A stretch of 64,000 nucleotides of DNA from Ochotona curzoniae (GCF_017591425.1 NW_024467121.1:25370707-25434706); one strand, 5' to 3'. Positions 49,786-61,055 are shown, numbered from the stretch's first letter. Notes: generated from the sequence alone by a model not told the origin. Numbers and translations are program-made.

Positions 49786-51840
49786 TGGCAGCAGAGGTGC
49801 CTCTGGGCTGGCCAGCCTGGAGTCCCTTTGATCCCACGTGCTCCTCAGGAGCCACAGGTGACTTCAGGGACCGGCTCTCATCTCTAAGGACTAGGGTGGT
49901 AGGTTTACATAGGATATGGGCTACGGCACAACTGAGGCTGAGCGGGGCCTCAGGGTCCATGTCCAGGAGAGGAATGACTACTGCAGGACATCAATGGACA
50001 AGCCCACTGTATTTTCAGGTAAGCAAGGGTGCTGAGTCTGAGCGATTGGAGGGGCGAAAGAGACGATCTTTAAGGGTCAGCGTGAAGCACCAGCACACGT
50101 GGAAGACCTGAGCTGCGGTAGTTAGGACCGACCACCACTGAGTACCACTCACTGGCACACGCTATAGCCAAGGCTAGTCTACCAAACAAGGCAAGAACAC
50201 AGTAATCATCAGGGAGAATTGAATCAGGGGAAGAGTGGAGTTAGGATGGGCCAAGATAATAACTAAAGCGTGAGAGAATCCGGTCTTATAGCAGAATCTG
50301 TAGGAGAGAAGTGGGCTCACCCCAATGGGACTGCAATCTCCACAGGCACACTCAAGAACTGTGGATGAAAACAGGCCTGGCTGAGGAGCTAACGGGATGC
50401 CCCAGCTGGATTGGGAATCCTACTGGTGAGACAGCTGGATTGAGGGCAGCAGGCTGGGCATGCCATGGCTGGAGTGGCTATAGCCTCTCTCAGCACTGGT
50501 ATGGACTGGGCCTGGGAAGCTACAGAGTGGGCTATACTCCAGCACCCACTGGTACTTGTGGGCACCAGGGTGGGTGTAGAATGGACTGGGCTAAGCCTTG
50601 ACTCCTGCTGAGCCACGTGAAAGCTATATTTGAGCACAGACCAGGTATGGCTAGGCTGCAACACCCAACAGTGAGAACCAGAATGGGTGTGGGCTGATTG
50701 AGCAAGGCCACTATTCCTGCTAGGACAGAGGTAGACAAAACAAACATAGGCCAGCAACCCACTGGCGTGCACAAGATCTCCACTGGGAGGAGACCCAACA
50801 GAGGAGCCTGGGAAACTGCTTTATAGGAACACAGTCACTGCATGTGAGCGCAAGAACCAAGTCAAGGAATAGCACTGAACATGCCAGGTCACAGTGCCTG
50901 CCAGTCTGTATGTGTCTCAGGTCTGGGGACAGACAAGGCTGGGCCAGTTCACAACATCCATTGGCATATCTGAGAACCAAGGCAGGATACGGGAGGGTCC
51001 AGGTCAGGCAGCAACCAACGCCAGCCAGCTCACATTGGGGTTGCTGATGTGAGGTGAACCATGCTAGCCTGGGGTCTATGGGAGCTGGGTTCGAGAGCCA
51101 CAGGGAATGGGGGCATGATCTGGCTAGGCTCAGGTCCAGTGGGCTGTATCCTGGAGTCTGTCTGCTCAGTGGGTACCAAGTTCGTGAGCCTTGGGGGTAA
51201 GGGTTCTGGCGGGGCTTGGGTCACCTAGCCCAGTTCCTGAGGCCCACATTCAAGGAGGGTGCCACATTCGTGAGCCCCAAGGTAGAAGATACAGTGGCGG
51301 GGGGCGGGGGAGGGGGGAGGCTTGGATTGCCTGGCCTTCATCTTTGGACCTGCCTGTAGAGCAGTGGACACAGACCCTGAAGCACATGAAGAATCTGGCA
51401 GCTCCTTTGGTACTGCAGCACAGGAAGGAGAACAAAGCAAGTTGAACAACTACCCCAGCAGATAAGAACAGTAAAAATCTGGGTGAATGGAGACTTGAGG
51501 TCAACTACATCAGTTAATGGGCATTGGGAAGGTTGCCTCGCCCCTGATTCAGGAAAAGTGACAACATTTCAGAACTGTCCAAACCACTTGCTCAGAACCC
51601 TCAGAGTGGGCTCTACATCAGAACCCTGGGCTGATATTGGTAGTGGTTCCCAATCCCTCGGTACTGGGACATTTGAGAGGCTGGGGGTGGTTTTGCCCTT
51701 TCACTCTCCCCTTCTCCCAAAGACAAGAATAAATAGAGTTGGAAATAATGATTTCACACTTTGCCCTCAATCCTTCCCACCTTGGTCAACCATGTAATCA
51801 TCATTAAAAATAAAAATTTTTAAAAATATGATTCTTTTAA
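49786..51840. repeat. GC-rich block of degenerate ~90-120-bp units with an A-rich end; origin unknown
   Basis: GC-rich, low-complexity-looking DNA, unlike all its neighbours. Recurring phrases: CAGCACCCACTGG (50540), CAACACCCAACAG (50659), CAGCAACCCACTGG (50752), CACAACATCCATTGG (50950), each followed by a '(t)gagaaccaa/ggcaccagg...gggtgtggg/gggtgtag' phrase and 'ctgggct'. The last ~330 bp are single copy and end with AATAAA (about 51728), 'ccatgtaatcatcattaaaa' and an A-rich tail. Direction of the A tail suggests + orientation. Could be an unlisted lagomorph L1 5' or 3' UTR, an LTR, or a composite retroposon. Several overlapping open frames occur (49731-50111, 50311-50601, 51191-51445) but show no domain. 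Confidence 0.6.
51299..51320 (+). other. G-quadruplex-type motif
   Basis: GGGGGGCGGGGGAGGGGGG-type run with at least three long G tracts separated by single bases, splittable into four G3 tracts. It lies in the GC-rich block. Confidence 0.8.
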
Positions 51841-53748
51841 ATATTTTTCTCCAATTGAAAGCAAGCAAAGATATTATCCAACTGCGGAAAATGTCCTGAA
51901 TTTCTGAAACAGCGTAAGGAAGTGGCTATTCTTCTAAGGATAGTGAGTTTTATGAGCAAGCACTAACTCCTGTTAGAGATAAAACATGATTTTTTTTTTC
52001 AATTAAATGGCACAACATTTGGAAAACTCAAACCAAGGCAAAGTCGTAAGGAGAATGTCATTAAGTTGAAAAACATATACATCTTGGATTGGTTACTTAC
52101 CTACAGGCCTAACACTGCTAATAATGAAGCAAATGCTTTGGATTTTATTTCCTCTTTTTCTGAGTGCTTTGCCAAAAAATAAAAAGCCATTGGAATGTGT
52201 ATTGACAAACCAAAGAGAAATGTGTATTCTCTTTTTAAACATGATTCTGTTAGAGCACTTACTTCTAGCTTAAAGGATATTAGTTCTAGATATTCACCTT
52301 CCTGAAATTCGTGATAAATTGAATAGGTCAGCTTTTCTGGAATGACAGGATCACGACCATGGGCAGAAAACAAAGAAGCTGAGTAAATCACAGAGAATTC
52401 AGAACTGTCCCACTGAGATAGTGCTGCTCCGTCTGGTATGCAATGAACAGCCATTAAGGAGGAGAGTGCCTTGTCCCTCTGTGACTGGTAAATTTCCACT
52501 GAGTGGCCTTCTCATGATCATTGAGTATGAGTTTCATTAATGCTTTGCAGCTCCTAACTGGACCCCCAAATGTGACAAATATGCGTGATTTACTAACAGA
52601 TGTCCAACAGCAGCTTAATAATTCTTGGTCACTGATGTGTAAACAAACAGATTATTTAACATATAAATGGCCTTTTAAAATTCAGGGTCTTATTTGTCAA
52701 GCCTAGAGCTAATAGAAACGAATTTGTTTCTAACTGGAAATCAAGGCATCACATCCCTGCTGTTTCACAAAGCCCTTTGCAAGAGAAATGTGAGTGAACA
52801 GTGGAGCACGAAGAGTGTGGTGACCCCTCACGGTTCTGCATCTGGGAAAAATGGGTTGTCTACTTTTCCCCTGCATTTCCTGCTGACTTAATGAAACATT
52901 CAATCATTTTACACAGCCTGCAGGTGCTGCCACTGAAAGCTAAACAAATAATACTGTATGGTTCAAAAGGCCTCTCAAAGGGAAACCGAGGCATTTTACC
53001 AAATGATGTATATCTGTTTCAGGCGTATAAACTCTGAGAAAAAGATGCAAGCAAATTGACAGTAAAGTGCAAAGCTTCAACCTAAGGAATTGCAATTACT
53101 TATGCTACAGAATGTGAAAAAATTCTCCAGTGATTTAAATAGGACCTATGTAGGATGTTACATTCTTTGAAACATGAGGACAGTAGAGACCTACAGGAGA
53201 GGCATTGAAAATACTAAACAAATAGATGAGTAATAAAATAAGGTCAAAAACACTTTTTGGAGACGCAAGTGCGAGGAATATAATGTTATGTCATTTTGTC
53301 ACCTTTTAAAAGATGTGTTCGTTGGCAACCAACTAAATGTTCTGGGCAGACTATGGCCCAGGATTTAGACCATGACTAATGAACTTATCAAAGACAGCAG
53401 AACACATTTCTCAGAGGGAAAACTATTTTAAATGAGTTGGGAGACAGAGGGGGCAAAGTTGTTACTTTCATGAACTCTTCGGAAGTGGATTTGATGTTCC
53501 TTCTCTGATTGGGTCAAGTTAGAAAAAGTTTTTGTTTTGGCTGATTATAAAGTATTAATTTAAAAATTCTCCCTACAAGATAATATGATAAAATTATGAA
53601 GGGAAGAAACAAAGTTTGCAGATAGAACCAGCCATGCATTGAAAGGACTGTCCTTAAATCCTGTTTGCAGGATTCTTACTTCTATCTCCCACTGAAATTA
53701 TTATACACTGAAATGTGATTTACTGTGATCATTAATATTCTTGTTGCT
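51841..53748. other. Unique intronic sequence; possible conserved noncoding element, unproven
   Basis: About 1.9 kb without any interspersed repeat that I recognise. It holds a 132-codon antisense open frame (52101-52499) with no domain, no splice sites and no neighbours, and forkhead- and homeobox-like AT motifs near 52610-52690. Function unknown. Confidence 0.4.
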
Positions 53749-54077
53749 GGGTCTGGCACAGTAGCCTAGCAGCTAAAGTGTTCACCTTGTATGTGGCAGG
53801 ATCCCATATGGGTGCCAGTTTGTGTCCCGGCCCCAGTTCCCATCCAGCTCCCTGCTTGTGGCCTGGGAAAGCAGTTGAAGACAGCCCAAAGGTTTGACAC
53901 CCTGCTCCCACATGGGAGACCCGGAAGAAGCTCCAGGTTCCTAGCTTCAGATCTGCTCAGCTCCAGTCATTGTGGTCACTTGTGGAGTGAATCATTGGAC
54001 AGATCTTTCTCTGTCTCTCCTCCTCTCTGTATATCTGACTTTCCAATAAAAATAAATAATATATATTTTTAAAAATT
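53749..54077 (+). mobile_element. CSINE, sense, young type
   Basis: Head 'ggtctggcacagtagcctag', A box 'tagcagctaaagtg', 'caggatcccatatgggtgc', 'cttgtggcctgggaaagc', 'cacatgggagacccggaag', 'ttccaataaaaataaataat'. Short similar flanks (CTTGTTGC / TTTGTTGC). Confidence 0.96.
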
Positions 54078-54234
54078 TGTTGCCCGCTATAAAAAGCTAA
54101 ATACTACAATGAAAATAGACATGAGACAGCTGAATAGTAATCTATAGCCATTTTAAGGCATATAGAACCGGGTTATACATAAACTAAAATGAAAATGTCA
54201 ATGAAGAAGTCACAGGATGTGGTTAAGAACTTGC

Positions 54235-54600
54235 ATTTTTTTAAAACATACTGGTTACTCAATACTATGTCTACTAATTCCATAACGTTATAATTTGTTG
54301 CTGATGTTATGTTGAGGCTTTTAATTGGTCGGGATGGTACTCTGCCAGCTCTACCTTCAGACCAGAGATGGTCTCCCCAAGAAGCCGTTGAACTTATCTG
54401 GACAATAAGTTACTGGACTCTATGCTTGGTATATGCTTGCAATGAAAGAATCTCAACTGAACTTGAACTGTAGCAATGCAGCAAGGTGGAGGAATCCACC
54501 ATGGCGGGGAAGGTTGTGGGGGTGGGAGGAATCCCAGTACCTATTAAACTGTGTCACATAGTGCAATGTAATTAATAAAAAAAAGAAAGAAAAGAAAAGA
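54235..54600 (+). mobile_element. L1 3' UTR fragment, sense
   Basis: Matches the 3' UTR of the L1 at 8045-8390 phrase by phrase: 'tactcaatactatgtc', 'gttgctgatgttatgttgag', 'ccaagaagccgttgaactta', 'tatgcttgcaatgaaagaatc', 'gtgtcacatagtgcaatgta', then an A/GA tail. Severely 5'-truncated; no ORF2 retained. Confidence 0.92.
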
Positions 54601-55564
54601 CAAATAAGAAGTAAAGATATGTTATACTCTGACAAAATAAAAAAATTGTTGCCATATTTAGTTGTCCTAATTTAGTTGATCCTCTGTTCTACTTCATTGC
54701 AGCATTTTTCAGTCCTTCAATTTCTCATCTATTATATAATAACTTTGCTATCTTCTTAGTATCCTTTCTATTAACAATTAGTCTTGGAAACCTAATCATG
54801 AAATCTCTTATGTACTGGATCTTTATGTTCTGTCCACTTCTTAATTTTGCTCACTGTTGTTATATACAGCCATTACATATTATATATAGATTATTACATA
54901 TATACATATAAACACCTGAAATTTCTTCTTATCTTGGGACCTATAAGTCCAAGAGTCTAGTGGATCTCCCCCTGTGATTTAAAAGGAGCTTCACAAATTC
55001 AAAGATTCAAACCTGATCTCATCACTTATTTCCAGATTCATGTACAATTTGCCTCTTAAATATATTTCAAATCTTTCCATTGCTCCCCCTTCCTGCTGTC
55101 TCTCTCCTCATTTCAACCACATTTTCGTCACACTGGGAACTACCACAATCTTCTAATTCATATTACTTCTTCCCTTCCCCCACGCAAGATAATTCACATC
55201 ATGTATCTAATGTTATTTTTGCAAACCCAAATCTGTGTCTTCATTAAGATTTATTAACTCTAACAGATCTCCCATTGTCCTTGAAAACTTAATTGGTGAA
55301 ATTGGCAAATTAATGGGCACTTGACTATGTTATCTAACAGGATCAGTGCAGTCAATCTGTTCTGAGAAAGCACTGACATAATTTTGAGCTTGTATATAAA
55401 ACCTTCTTTAAATTAGCATGTCATTGCATCTGTTCTGTTCACAGCTCATCGACCCACACTGTATCTTCCAGTTATGTTCCCATTTAACATTATACTCCTG
55501 ATCATGACCATTTGCACATATGGCTTCCTTCCTTGGAGACTCTGCTGGTCTCTTGGCTTTACAA
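54601..55564. other. Intronic sequence; possible L2 relic, otherwise nothing
   Basis: AT-rich to 54960, then C/T-rich. 'gatctcatcacttatttcc', 'tttccattgctcccccttcc' at 55010-55110 recall L2 text, low confidence. No exon signature. Confidence 0.35.
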
Positions 55565-55583
55565 CTTTTTTTTTTTTTTTTTT
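55565..55583. repeat. Poly(T) run
   Basis: About 19 consecutive T. Confidence 0.95.
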
Positions 55584-55639
55584 GCTTAGTGATTTAATAG
55601 CAATTCCACCAGGAAACTTCCTAAATTCACAAGATACAG

Positions 55640-55945
55640 AATTTTTCCCTGTTTATTTATTTATTTAGTCGTTTATGAAGCAGAGACAATAAGAATAATG
55701 GCGAGAAGTCTCATTTTCTGTTTTACTTCTCAAGTGTCCTCAAAGACTGGGCCTGGAACCAGGATTAACAAGATAATCCAGGACTCCACATGCAGGACAA
55801 AAACCCAATCACTTGATCTGTCACCACTACCTCCCAGGGTAAGCATTATCAGGAAGCTGGAGACACTATCTAGGACCAGAGTTTGAACCCAGATACGGAG
55901 GTGGGTGCAGGCATCCTGACAAGTAGGCTAACGGAGTGTAGTGAA
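55640..55945 (-). mobile_element. Old CSINE, antisense
   Basis: 'tttatttatttatttagtcg', 'tgaagcagagacaataag', 'ggaccagagtttgaacccag', 'gtgggtgcaggcatcctgac', 'taggctaacggagtgtag' keep the antisense CSINE order at high divergence. Confidence 0.6.
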
Positions 55946-57042
55946 AATAAGAGGGTTCCAGATGCAAGATTGTTCTAGTAGCCTTTTTATTATGAAGGAC
56001 TGGGAGAGATTTTAGCTATTTTTCCCTAAAATATCTAAATATAAACCCAAATTTTAAAATATGTATTGGCAGACTAAAATCAACGTTGCTCTCACACTAG
56101 GTATTAAATAAATATGTAGACAATGACATTTGGAGTTTTTATTACTCATTTGTTCTAGAAATGTAACAAATCTTCAAATCACACTGTGGGAAGCAGTGTG
56201 ACTTTTTAGAAGTAAACAATAAATTTAAAATACATATATGCACATGATGTATTTCCCTCTTAGTCATTCTCCCAGACTATTGATTGGGTAGTTTAAATCA
56301 AGGTGTTGATTCTTTGAATTCATTCAGTTGAAAATAATATATCAGCCAAAATGAAACAAACTTTTATCCTATAATTAATATAACAAGATGGAAGAAAGCA
56401 ATGTGGGGAGTGAAGAAGAACTGTATCATGAAAAATGTTGGCTAAAAAAAAAGAGAGAGAGTTCAATGAGAGGGGAGAAACTGAACACTGTAACCAATGT
56501 CTTTTTTGGTAACATGGAAGAGCAAAATACATATACGCACATGATATATTTTCCTCCTAGTCAGCTGAAGTCCATATTTAATTTGGATTTTCTTACTTTT
56601 TACCCATTGTTATTTCTTGCCCCAGAATCCCATCTAAGATATGAGCTTATAGTTGTCATGTCTCCTAAAAACTTCCAGACTGTAACGATTTCTGAGATTT
56701 TTCTCATTTTTTGATAGTTTTGAAAGTTTTAGGAAGTACTGATCTGGAGTTTTACAGTATATCTCTAAATTGGAATTTGTTGCTTTTTTTTATTATGAGA
56801 ATGGAGTTCTGGACTTGGAGGGACCACAGAAGTAAAGTACCATTGTTATCATATGAATATGTCCTTGAGTTTGCCATCTCTAGTATCATTATTACTCTAT
56901 CCTGAATGTCACAAGGTGGAACCATACAGTCTGTAATCTTCTTGAGGTAAATATTTATTACAGTTAATAATGTACACAAAAGAGCAAGCTGTATGTACCT
57001 GATGCACCATTGTTGGGATATGGTTCACTATAAAGTGACTCC
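55946..57042. other. Unique intronic sequence with a 40-bp direct repeat
   Basis: The repeat pair is at 56227-56266 and 56524-56563. No known family. Open frames at 56320-56532(-), 56388-56714(+) and 56752-56979(-) have no domain. Confidence 0.45.
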
Positions 57043-57168
57043 TGTAAATTTGTTTTTATTTGTTTTAATTTGGAAGGTAGAGGGAATGCAAGGTAGAGAA
57101 CTCCTATTTTACTAGTTCACTCTTTGAATGCCTGCAACAGCTGGGGTTTAGAAGACTGAAGTTTTTTG
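57043..57168 (-). mobile_element. CSINE fragment, antisense
   Basis: 'tttttatttgttttaatttg', 'gaaggtagagggaatgc', 'tactagttcactctttgaat' match the 3' half of an antisense CSINE, truncated. Confidence 0.6.
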
Positions 57169-57184
57169 ACCTTTAAAGAACCAT

Positions 57185-57490
57185 TTTTTTTTAAGATTTA
57201 AATATTTGTTTGAAAGACAGAGTGACAGGTAATGTGGGAGCCAGGAAATGGAGGAGAGGGAGGCAACTGGAAGCTCCCCAAGTAGCCACTTCAACTGAAG
57301 CCAGGAACTGGCAGCTGTATGTGGGTCCTCAACTTCAGTAGCGAGAGTCCAAGCATTTGCAACATCTGACAGTGCTTTCCCAGGCACATTAGCAGAAAGC
57401 TGGATGAGAACTGGAACTTGTGGGACTCTTGCCAGCACTCTGAGGTGGAATGTCATGGGAGCTTGCCATTGCATCACAGCAGCAGCCCCC
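57185..57490 (-). mobile_element. CSINE, antisense, older type
   Basis: 'taagatttaaatatttgtttgaaag', 'agagtgacaggtaatgtgg', 'ttcccaggcacattagcag', 'aagctggatgagaactgg', 'gccattgcatcacagcag'. The LAG-type 'caggcacattagcag' wording differs from young copies and is shared with 61397-61697. Confidence 0.8.
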
Positions 57491-57499
57491 AAGAATCGG

Positions 57500-58700
57500 G
57501 TTTTGACTGTTGATTTTTCTTTATTGTTCTTTTTCCAAATTCATCAATTTTCACTGTAGTATTATTATTTATTTTGTTTTCTCTCATGTAGTTTTGCCTT
57601 TACACTTCAGGGTTGGCACTGAGGTAAAATCTTAGGTTATTGATTTTCTTTTAAATGGTTGTGTTTTAAATATTTACATTATGTCCTATATTTTTCCTCT
57701 TACCACTGCCTTAGCAACAGGCCACCTGATTTGATAGCCTATTTATATATTAATATGGCTCAAAATATTTTGAACTTCACTTATACTTTTCTTTAGCCAG
57801 TATATGATTGAGAAATGTGTTATCTCATTTCCAGATATTCGGGGGTGGGGAGGTGGTTTACATCAATCTTTCTGTTATTGATTGTTAATTTCTTTATATT
57901 AGAATATACTGTTTTCCGTTCCTTTAATGTGTTAAGGTATGTTTTATGACTCAAAATCTATCTTGCTGAATATTTCACATATGCTTCCGATTCACTGTTG
58001 TGACACACTACGTTTTAAACAAATGCGAATTTGTTTGCAATGACTGATAGTGCTTTTCAGGTCAATTATGTTCTGCCTGTTTGAGCAATCAATTAAAAAA
58101 TTGATGCTCAAGTTTCAAGCTGTAATGACTTACTCTATTTTCTTCTTTTCAGTTTTATCAGATTTGTATTACTAGTTTGATATTCTGTTGTTAAAAATGT
58201 ATACCTACCATGATTATTATATAGTCTTAGAGAATTTATCTCTTTAACACTATGTAATGTCTTATACTGTGCTTGGTAAGCTTTCTTCTTATGAAGCCTA
58301 TGTTATCTGAAAATAATATGGCTACTGTATTAAAAGATGTTGATGTGGATTCATAAGCACACATTTTTTTTGTTACCTATTTGAATCCGTTGCAATTGTT
58401 TTTGTGTCTTTATCACTTCATTTTACTGGCATCTCTAATTTTGAGCACTTCCATGATTCAATTTTATCTTATCTCTTAAGATCTAAATCATACTTTTTTG
58501 GTAAAACATTTGGAATTTTCTCTAGAACCTACAATATAAATTTCAACTAATTTAATCTCATCTAAAAAGTATGCACGACTGGTTTATAGGCCCAGCAGGT
58601 AACATGATAGAGTATCATCCTTATCTTGCCTTATAACATTACTGTCACCAATTTCACTTACCCACATATTAGAGTCATCTAGTATACTGTTGCTATGATT
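57500..58700 (-). mobile_element. Old L1 (M type), antisense, ORF2 part
   Basis: 'gaagcctatgttatctgaaa', 'ataatatggctactgtatt' and neighbouring T-rich text are the antisense form of an ORF2 segment. Highly diverged, many stops. Confidence 0.5.
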
Positions 58701-58720
58701 TCTTTAAAGAAATATTTATG

Positions 58721-59064
58721 GGGCCCAGCACGACAGTACAGTGGTTAAAGTCCTCACTTTGCAAGCGCCAGGATCCCATATGGGTGCCGGTTCTAATCCC
58801 AGCAGCCCAGCTTCCCATCCAGCTCCCTGCTTGTGGCCTGGGAAAGCAGTCGAGGACAGCCCAAAGCCTTGGGACCTTGTTTCCACCTGGGAGACCTGGA
58901 AGAGCTCCTTGCTCCTGGCTTCAGATTGGGTGCAGTACCGGCTGTTGTGGTCACTTGGGGAATGAAATCATCGGATGGAAGATTTTCCTCTCTGTCTCTC
59001 CTCCTCTTTGTATATCTGCCTTTCCAAAAAAATAAATAAATCTTTAAAAAGAAAAAAGAAAAAA
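58721..59064 (+). mobile_element. CSINE, sense, young, with target-site duplications
   Basis: The clearest copy here: head GGGCCCAGCACG, A box 'agtggttaaagtcc', 'caggatcccatatgggtgcc', B box GGTTCTAATCC at 58789-58799, 'gaaagcagtcgagg', 'ggtcacttggggaatg', 'atatctgcctttccaaaa' and A tail. Flanks AAAGAAATATTTATG (58706-58720) and AAAGAAACACTTATG (59065-59079). Inserted in the old L1. Confidence 0.97.
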
Positions 59065-59079
59065 AAAGAAACACTTATG

Positions 59080-60560
59080 GTTTCCTAACAGCAAGAAAAA
59101 TGAAAGACTATATTGTGCCTTCCTTTATTCTTTTGCTGATATTCTTCCATCATTATGTATATCTAACTTTCTGATTTACCTCACATTGCTAGTAAAACCT
59201 TTCATTTTCATTGCAGAGAAGATCCACTGGTGGTGTATTCCTCTCCTGTTTGAGAACTGCTTATCATTTCTTTTTTATTGAGGGATCATTTCATTGGTTA
59301 TTGAATACTAACTAATAGGTTTCTTTCTTTCAGCACTTAAAATATTTCACAGCGTTCTCTTTGTTCCTGCACAATTTGTGATAACAACACCACTAAATTT
59401 ATATCCTATTTCTCTGTAGGGAACTTTTACTATTCTGGCTCCTTTCAAGATGATGTTTCTTTGAATTTCTACAATACTAATGCATATGTAGGTTTAGAAT
59501 TTTTAATATTTGTTCTTATAATTCTCTGATGTTCCTGGATCTGTGGTTTGTTGTTTGTCAATTTGGGGAAGTTCACAGATATTTCATCAATATTTCATCA
59601 ATATTTCTTCTGCTATATTCTGATTTCATCCTGGAATTCCAATTATATTATATGGTACCTTTTAATATTTTTTGTTTCTTGTATATTTCCTTTGATTTTT
59701 CACTCATTATTTTTTTCTGCTTAGAATTCAGATTGGAAGATTTCAATAGACCAAACGTCAAGCCACTGTTCCTTTCCTCAGTCTCCTGTAGGCTACTAAT
59801 GAGGCTTGTAGGGTATTTTTCATTTCTGTTACAGTGTCATATTTTCCCATATTTCTAGCACTTTTTGTTCTTTTTGTCTCAGAATCTCTTATGTTACTCA
59901 TCAGTTCTTTTGTTTTTCATCTTTTATGGTACTTGAATATTAATTACAAATATTTTATTTATTTTAACTTATAATTCCAACTTCTATCTTGTATATGAGA
60001 TTGGTCTTCCAGATTGTTTTTGTGTCTTTATATTTGTCTGTGTTTTCTTCTTACTAGTCTTAAATTTTTTTATTGGAAGCCAGCTGTCTTGTATGGAGTA
60101 AGTGGAACTCAGGCCTTTCCATGTGCTGATTAGTCGATTAACAATTAAGCTATTTGCAGTTTAATGTTTGAGTTAGCTAACAATGGCAGAGGATTCAAGT
60201 TTGTGTGCTGCCTTGTTTTTACCCTGTTCTTGGATTTCTGTTTCTCTCAGTATTACAGTTCCAACCGTGCCCATGTACTAGAGCACTTTCTACTGCAATT
60301 GGAGTATCTAGGTATGACCTAGATGGGAATCTTCCATAAAATCTCAATATTTGTGACTTGGTGCATCAATCGTTATTTTCCTGATGGTATAGCTTCTCTC
60401 TCTTTTCACCACTGTCTTTGTTACCCAGTTGTCTCTTCCCTAAACTGTGTAATTAAATTTCTGGTTCTGTTAATTGTTGTGTGTTTTTCTTTTTTTCTCA
60501 CTTAAATGATACAAGAAGTTTAGAAAGTTATGACTTATGCTGATACTAATGCCCTTCTCT
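59080..60560 (-). mobile_element. Old L1-like sequence, antisense (5' part, tentative)
   Basis: T-rich text with 'tttgtcaatttggggaagttc', 'tttcttctgctatattctg' and 'tggaattccaattatat' recalls the antisense 5' region of old mammalian L1s. Continuation across the CSINE from 57500 is plausible but not shown. The + frame at 59529-59858 is part of it. Confidence 0.4.
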
Positions 60561-60589
60561 GACTAGGAATAATGCCTGGCAGTGTCTCT

Positions 60590-60713
60590 TCTGATTGAAT
60601 ATATGGATGCAGCTTCTTCTACTCCAAATAACACGATATTGAGTGTTCTGAATGAGTGTCCATGTGCTGCCTTTCCAATAATAAATAAATAAGATCTTAA
60701 AAAAAAATAATTT
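60590..60713 (+). mobile_element. CSINE 3' tail fragment, sense
   Basis: 'atgtgctgcctttccaata' and 'ataaataaataagatcttaa' plus an A run form a CSINE end; the body upstream is deleted or unrecognisable. Confidence 0.6.
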
Positions 60714-61055
60714 AGGGGATGGTGTGGTGGCTCAACAGGCCAAACCTTCCATCTGTAAGCACTGCCCATCCTGTATGGGCCCCATGTGGGACCCAAGGTT
60801 TGTGACCCAGTTGCTCTGTTTCTGATCCAGTGCCCTGATTATGGTCTGAGAAGACAGCATTGGACAGCATTGGGTCCTTGCACCCACATTGGAGAGCTGG
60901 AAGAAACTCCAGTCTTCTGGCTTCAGATATCCTCAATTTTGGCCATTGTGGCCTGTTGGGAAGTAAACAGTGGATGGAAGACCTTTTTCTCTGTCTCTCC
61001 TTCTCTCTATAAATCTGCCTTTCCAATAAAAATAAGATTTTTTTTTTTAAAGAAA
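60714..61055 (+). mobile_element. CSINE, sense, older type
   Basis: 'aggggatggtgtggtggctc', 'gtgacccagttgctctgttt', 'ggagagctggaagaaactcc', 'ggcctgttgggaagtaaac', 'ttctctctataaatctgcc', 'ttccaataaaaataagat' and a T/A tail. It begins directly behind another CSINE tail. Confidence 0.92.

Noticed and set aside
49731..50111. 126-codon + open frame across the CSINE/GC-block junction
   Set aside because: It starts inside a SINE and runs into GC-rich repeats, where stop codons are rare by composition.
52101..52499. 132-codon antisense open frame as a gene
   Set aside because: No known domain, promoter or splice context; kept only as a reason to test the region for conservation.
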